Below are positions 5,868 through 9,185 of a DNA stretch of 9,185 bases, in pieces. Source of the DNA: Phycisphaerae bacterium (GTDB lineage Bacteria > Planctomycetota > Phycisphaerae > UBA1845 > PWPN01). Below the pieces are notes generated by a model that made no database searches, was not told the origin of the DNA, and worked only from the letters and a program-made list of their open reading frames with translations. The stretch spans positions 1 to 9,185 of the forward strand of contig JAPKGY010000070.1 in assembly GCA_026647385.1 (NCBI GenBank). The letters are read 5' to 3'. The translations under genes were made by a program, and so were the position numbers. Numbering within the stretch: the first letter of the stretch is position 1; the number at the start of each line of letters is the position of its first letter.

Positions 5868-7013
5868 TTACCCCACCTGCTTCCTGAACCGCACGAGACT
5901 CAGCCCCATGATGACCACGCAGCAGATCGCGAGCCCCGCGATGTGGGGCACGAGGTCGACCATCCCGGCCCCGCGCAGGATCACCCCGCGCAGGATCTCG
6001 ACGAAGTACGTCACCGGCAGCGCGAAACCCACCGCCCACAAAGGCCAGGGCATCTCCGACCGCGGGAACACGAAACCCGACAGCAGCACCGACGGCAGCA
6101 TGATCAGGGCCGCGAACTGCATCGCCTGGAGTTGCGTCGACGACACCGTCGAAATCAACAGTCCGAGCCCCAGGGCTGTGACAATGAACAGCAGCGACAG
6201 GCCGATCAGCGTCGCGAGACGGCCGTTGATCGGCACGTCGAATACCAGCCGCATGACCACGAGAATGACCAGCAGTTCCGCGCACGCCAGGAGGGTGTAC
6301 GGAATGAGTTTACCGAACAGCAACCCCGCCCGTCCCACGGGTGTGACGAAAAGCTGCTCCAGCGTGCCGAGTTCGAGTTCCTTGACGATGGAAAAGCTCG
6401 TGAGGAACACCAGCACCACCTGGAGGATGATCGCGATCAGTCCGGGCACGAAGAAATGCGCGCTTTCCAGGTCCGGGTTGTACAACATCCGCGGCCGAAG
6501 CTCGATCGGCAGCGCGGGCCTGCCCGTTTCGGTGCGCGATGGAGCGATCTGCAACGCTTCTCCGAACATCTTCGCCCGCCCGATGGCAATCTGCGTGACC
6601 AGCAGGCTGGCGGCGTTCAGCGCGGTGCTGGCCACCTGCGAATCGCTCCCGTCGATCAGCATCTGCACCTCCGCCTGCTCGCCGAGCAACAGCCGCTCCG
6701 AGTAATCCGGCGGGATGATCAAGCCCGCCTTGGCCGTCCCCGACGTGATCGCGCGTCGCAATCCCTCCCTATCGTCAACCCACCGGACGACCGCGAACGT
6801 TTCCGTATTGACCATCGCGTCGACCAGGCGGCGACTGTCCTGCCTCCCGTCCAGGTCCAGCACCGCCATCGGGATATTCTCAATGGTCACCTGGATCGCG
6901 AAGCCGAAAATCGTCATCTGCAACAGGGGGACGCCGAGGGTGAACAGGAGGGTCGCCCGATCCCGCCGCAGGTGGGTGAACTCCTTGAACAGGATGGCCC
7001 AGAATCCTCTCAC
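5868..7013 (-). CDS. ABC-2 type exporter permease (YbhS/YbhR/YhhJ-like)
   Basis: This 381-residue inner-membrane permease fits the YbhS/YhhJ branch of ABC-2 transporters. The cytoplasmic start MRGFWAILFKEFTHLRRDRA is followed by a first membrane segment at about 21-41, a large periplasmic domain at about 42-185, and five more hydrophobic segments near 188-208, 232-256, 267-287, 296-316 and 352-374. ELELGTLEQLFVTPV (212-226) is the signature of this group, and the fifth segment carries LPSVLLSGFVFPRSEMP. The start is GTG at 7013, supported by a strong GGAGGT 5 bases upstream and by a GTGA overlap with the stop of the ATPase gene. Only one permease gene is present, whereas E. coli YbhF works with YbhS and YbhR, so this protein may act as a homodimer. 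The substrate is unknown; relatives export drugs or other small compounds. Confidence 0.93.
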   Translation of the reverse strand: MRGFWAILFKEFTHLRRDRATLLFTLGVPLLQMTIFGFAIQVTIENIPMAVLDLDGRQDSRRLVDAMVNTETFAVVRWVDDREGLRRAITSGTAKAGLIIPPDYSERLLLGEQAEVQMLIDGSDSQVASTALNAASLLVTQIAIGRAKMFGEALQIAPSRTETGRPALPIELRPRMLYNPDLESAHFFVPGLIAIILQVVLVFLTSFSIVKELELGTLEQLFVTPVGRAGLLFGKLIPYTLLACAELLVILVVMRLVFDVPINGRLATLIGLSLLFIVTALGLGLLISTVSSTQLQAMQFAALIMLPSVLLSGFVFPRSEMPWPLWAVGFALPVTYFVEILRGVILRGAGMVDLVPHIAGLAICCVVIMGLSLVRFRKQVG

Positions 7014-7960
7014 CGGACACCTCCGCGCATCGCCCGCCGACTCAGGAGCACGAACACGTCCTCGAGCGTCGGCCCCACATCGCGGCAGGCCGCCCCCGCG
7101 TCGCCCGGCGCGATCCGGGCCAACAGATCCTCACCGGTCAGGTCGTCGTCCACCAGCACGTGCAGCGTGGTGCCGAACAGCGTCGCATCGCGAACGCCGT
7201 CCAGCTTCTTGGCGGCGGCCAGAGCACCGGGCGGGTCCGTGCACGCGACTTCGAACCGCCGGGTCCCCGGAGGGGACACCTCCGGCATCGCTTTGAGTTC
7301 GTGAGGCTTTCCCACGGCGATCAGCCGCGACTGATAGATGTACGCCACGTGCGTGCAACGCTCCGCCTCGTCCATGTAATGCGTGGTCACGAACATGGTC
7401 ACGCCGGCGTGCGACAGCTCGAAGAGCAGATCCCACAAGTCGCGTCGGGCCACCGGATCGATGCCGGCCGTCGGCTCGTCGAGGAAGATCACCTCCGGCT
7501 CGTGGATAATGGCGCAGGCCAGCGCCAGCCGCTGCTTCCATCCCCCTGACAGTTGCGACGCCAACCGATCCGCATAAGGTTCGAGCCCGGTCAACGCGAT
7601 GACCGCGCGCTCGCGCTGCGTCTGGCGTGTCGGGTCCAGACCGTAGATCCGCCCGTAGAACCGCAGGTTTTCCTTCACGGTCAGATCGCCGTACAGGCTG
7701 AATTTCTGCGACATGTACCCGATGCTCTGCTTGATCGCCTCCGGGTTAGCGCTCACGTCGACGCCCAGCACGCTCCCCGTCCCTTCGCTCGGCCGAAGCA
7801 CGCCGCAGAGCATGCGGATGAGCGTCGACTTGCCCGAGCCGTTCGGGCCGAGCAGTCCGAAGATGGCCGATCGGGGCACATCCAGGCTGATTTCGCGCAC
7901 GGCGACAAAATCGCCGAAGCGCCGGGTCAGCCCCGATGTGCGAATCACCGATCCGGTCAT
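7010..7960 (-). CDS. ABC exporter ATPase (YbhF/CcmA-like), partner of the ABC-2 permease
   Basis: This 316-residue protein is a single-domain ABC ATPase that would power export through the downstream permease at the cytoplasmic face of the inner membrane. All catalytic motifs are intact: Walker A GPNGSGKS (38-45), Q-loop Gln85 in MSQKFSLYGDLTVKENL, signature LSGGWKQR (137-144), Walker B VIFLDEP (157-163), D-loop GIDP (166-169) and H-loop His194 in TTHYMDEAE. The C-terminal extension, about 225-316, is of the kind seen in drug and YbhF-type exporters and ends with PTLEDVFVLLSRR (297-309), typical of the group. E. coli YbhF has two ATPase domains; this protein has one. The ATG at 7960 overlaps the stop of the HlyD gene (ATGA), and its own stop overlaps the permease GTG. 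GGAGAGG lies about 10 bases before the start. Confidence 0.95.
   Translation of the reverse strand: MTGSVIRTSGLTRRFGDFVAVREISLDVPRSAIFGLLGPNGSGKSTLIRMLCGVLRPSEGTGSVLGVDVSANPEAIKQSIGYMSQKFSLYGDLTVKENLRFYGRIYGLDPTRQTQRERAVIALTGLEPYADRLASQLSGGWKQRLALACAIIHEPEVIFLDEPTAGIDPVARRDLWDLLFELSHAGVTMFVTTHYMDEAERCTHVAYIYQSRLIAVGKPHELKAMPEVSPPGTRRFEVACTDPPGALAAAKKLDGVRDATLFGTTLHVLVDDDLTGEDLLARIAPGDAGAACRDVGPTLEDVFVLLSRRAMRGGVR
7019..7024 (-). promoter_or_regulatory. Strong ribosome binding site for the GTG start of the ABC-2 permease
   Basis: The minus strand reads GGAGGT, 5 bases (GTCCG) before the GTG at 7013. It lies inside the end of the ATPase coding region and supports a GTG start for the permease. 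Confidence 0.7.
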
Positions 7961-9093
7961 GGCTCACTCGCCTCTCCGAGCAGCACATCCGCGATCATTC
8001 CGACCCGCAGTTGATCCAGCCCCTCTTCGAGCGCGACCTTGATCCGGAAGACGAGCTTGCTGCGCTCTTCGGGCGTCTGAACGTTGCGCGGGGTGAATTC
8101 CGCCTCCTGGGCGATGAATGTGATCCTGCCTCGGAAGCGTTTGTCCGGAAATGCATCCGCCCGGATGGGCACCTGTCGGCCGACGGTCACCTCGCCTAAT
8201 CGCGACGCGGGCACGTACGCGCGGACCCACAGGTGCGACATATCGAGCAACGAAACCGCCGGTGCGTTCGGGGCCAGCAGTTCACCCGGCTGCAAGTCGA
8301 TCGCCTCGACGATGCAGTCTTCCGGCGCGGTCACCACGAGATCCGCCAGCCGGACCTGGATGGCCGCCACCCGGGCCTCCGCCGCCGCCACCTGGGCTGC
8401 CGCCTTGGCGACGTCCTCCGACCGGTAGCCGTTCTCCATCAGGTTCAGTGCTTGCTCCGCCTCGGCGAGTGCCGCCTGCACCTCGGCGATCTCTTCCTTC
8501 CGGGTGCCGGCTTTCAGCAGAGCCAGTCGCTGCCGGGCCGCCCCGACCTCCGCCTGAGTCACCGAGTGCTGGCGCACGCTCTGCTCGTACTCAATCGCAG
8601 CCGCTTGGCCCTTCTCCCGCAAGTCCGCGAGCCGATCGTATTCCACCTTCGCCAGCCGCAACGACGCCTCCGCCCGCTTCACGTCCTCCTCGGCGATCGC
8701 GATCTCCTCAGGCCGCGGACCTGCGATCAGTTTGTCCAGGACCGATTTGGCCCGGTCGCGCTTCGCCCGCGCCTGCTCGATCTCCTCCTTGCGAAAACCC
8801 GACTTGAGCCGATCATATTCCGCTCGAACAGCCGCCAGATCCGCCTGGGCCTGCTTCAACTGCTCCTGCAAGTCGAACGGCTCGACCGAAAACAGCGGCT
8901 CGCCCGCCTTCAGGCGCCGGCCCTCGACGACCTTCACCTCCGCCACGCGCCCGCCGACCCGCGACCCGACCCGGACCTGATCGGCCTCGACGAACCCGGA
9001 AACCACCAGAGGCTCGCCGCGCTGCTGATCCCAGTAAAGCCAGCCGACAATCGCCGCCGCCACGAGCACGCCCATCACGACCCATCGCCACAT
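7957..9093 (-). CDS. HlyD-family membrane fusion (periplasmic adaptor) protein, YbhG-like
   Basis: This protein would link the ABC exporter to an outer-membrane channel. It has 378 residues from the ATG at 9093. That start is preferred over the in-frame GTG at 9147 because it has AAGGGGG 8 bases upstream and begins directly with the membrane anchor MWRWVVMGVLVAAAIVGWLY. Domains in order are the anchor (4-20), the first half of the lipoyl/barrel-sandwich domain (about 29-70, GSRVGGRVAEVKVVEGRRLK AGEPL), a long coiled-coil hairpin rich in Ala, Glu, Lys and Arg (about 72-250), the second lipoyl half (DLVVTAPEDCIVEAIDLQPG, 251-270) and a beta-barrel (about 285-372) with the VPASRLGEVTVGRQVPIRAD segment. 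Four G-x-R-x-E-E/D-I/V motifs lie in the hairpin at 99, 125, 196 and 222. The stop overlaps the ATPase ATG. No TolC-like gene is visible in the window. Confidence 0.93.
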   Translation of the reverse strand: MWRWVVMGVLVAAAIVGWLYWDQQRGEPLVVSGFVEADQVRVGSRVGGRVAEVKVVEGRRLKAGEPLFSVEPFDLQEQLKQAQADLAAVRAEYDRLKSGFRKEEIEQARAKRDRAKSVLDKLIAGPRPEEIAIAEEDVKRAEASLRLAKVEYDRLADLREKGQAAAIEYEQSVRQHSVTQAEVGAARQRLALLKAGTRKEEIAEVQAALAEAEQALNLMENGYRSEDVAKAAAQVAAAEARVAAIQVRLADLVVTAPEDCIVEAIDLQPGELLAPNAPAVSLLDMSHLWVRAYVPASRLGEVTVGRQVPIRADAFPDKRFRGRITFIAQEAEFTPRNVQTPEERSKLVFRIKVALEEGLDQLRVGMIADVLLGEASEP

Positions 9094-9101
9094 GATGCCG
9101 A

Positions 9102-9108
9102 CCCCCTT
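9102..9108 (-). promoter_or_regulatory. Ribosome binding site of the HlyD-family gene
   Basis: The minus strand reads AAGGGGG, 8 bases before the ATG at 9093. It immediately follows a TAA in another frame (9108-9110), an arrangement common when one operon gene ends just before the next. Confidence 0.6.
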
Positions 9109-9185
9109 TATCGACGTCGGAGGGGAACCCGGGCGGAGTCGTTCCACCCCGGCGCGGGGCCTCGCGGGCCATCGCGCAAGAGCAG
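9108..9185 (-). other. Possible C-terminal end of an upstream gene, entering from the right edge
   Basis: One minus-strand frame is open from the right edge for 25 codons and ends at a TAA (9110-9108), 14 bases before the HlyD ATG. The predicted tail reads LLLRDGPRGPAPGWNDSARV followed by PLRRR. I recognise no family. The stop runs into the HlyD ribosome binding site, which fits an operon junction. The stretch is short, GC-rich and could be open by chance. Genes such as a TetR regulator or a TolC-like channel often precede this kind of adaptor, but nothing visible here identifies either. Confidence 0.25.

Noticed and set aside
5514..7304. A 596-codon plus-strand open frame across the spacer and the ABC-2 permease
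   Set aside because: Low-complexity His/Arg/Gln-rich product spanning unrelated minus-strand genes and their overlap; an effect of codon bias.

Overview
The window is a GC-rich bacterial segment in which every gene I can support lies on the minus strand. It reads from right to left as two gene blocks. The organism is probably a member of the Planctomycetota or a close relative. Three things suggest this: the style of the secreted BNR/sialidase-like protein, an intergenic repeat built on AATGACGAAATCCGAATGTCGA-like units that I recall as common in such genomes, and a GGGG-ACTG-CCCC type palindrome. This placement is from memory and is not proven here.

Block 1 (about 9093 down to 5868) is a compact three-gene ABC exporter of the YbhG-YbhF-YbhS/YhhJ type: a HlyD-family membrane fusion protein, an ABC ATPase and an ABC-2 permease with a large periplasmic domain. 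Both junctions are 4-base stop/start overlaps (ATGA and GTGA), so the genes are almost certainly one translationally coupled operon. The 92 bases right of the HlyD gene may hold the tail of another gene whose stop overlaps the HlyD ribosome binding site.

A 232-base spacer (5636-5867) without a gene separates the blocks. It holds one REP-like GC palindrome.

Block 2 (5635 down to beyond position 1) is an Opp/Dpp-type importer in the classic A-B-C order: a 657-residue OppA-like binding protein with an unusual insertion of about 85-90 residues, an OppB permease overlapping it by ATGA, and an OppC permease. The usual oppD/oppF ATPase genes do not follow. Instead, 33 bases after oppC, a secreted sialidase-like beta-propeller gene starts from a GTG and runs off the left edge of the window. 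Between oppB and oppC sits a bipartite inverted repeat of about 128 bases. Its inner stem is followed by a short U-run in the minus-strand transcript, so it could act as an attenuator or be a mobile-repeat remnant.

The exporter would move substrates out across the inner membrane, and across the outer membrane if a TolC-like partner exists elsewhere. The importer would take up peptides or glycopeptides, perhaps released by the secreted propeller protein. Nothing here proves a new system. The most interesting points are the importer/propeller gene pair, the insertion in the binding protein, and the hairpin inside the opp operon.
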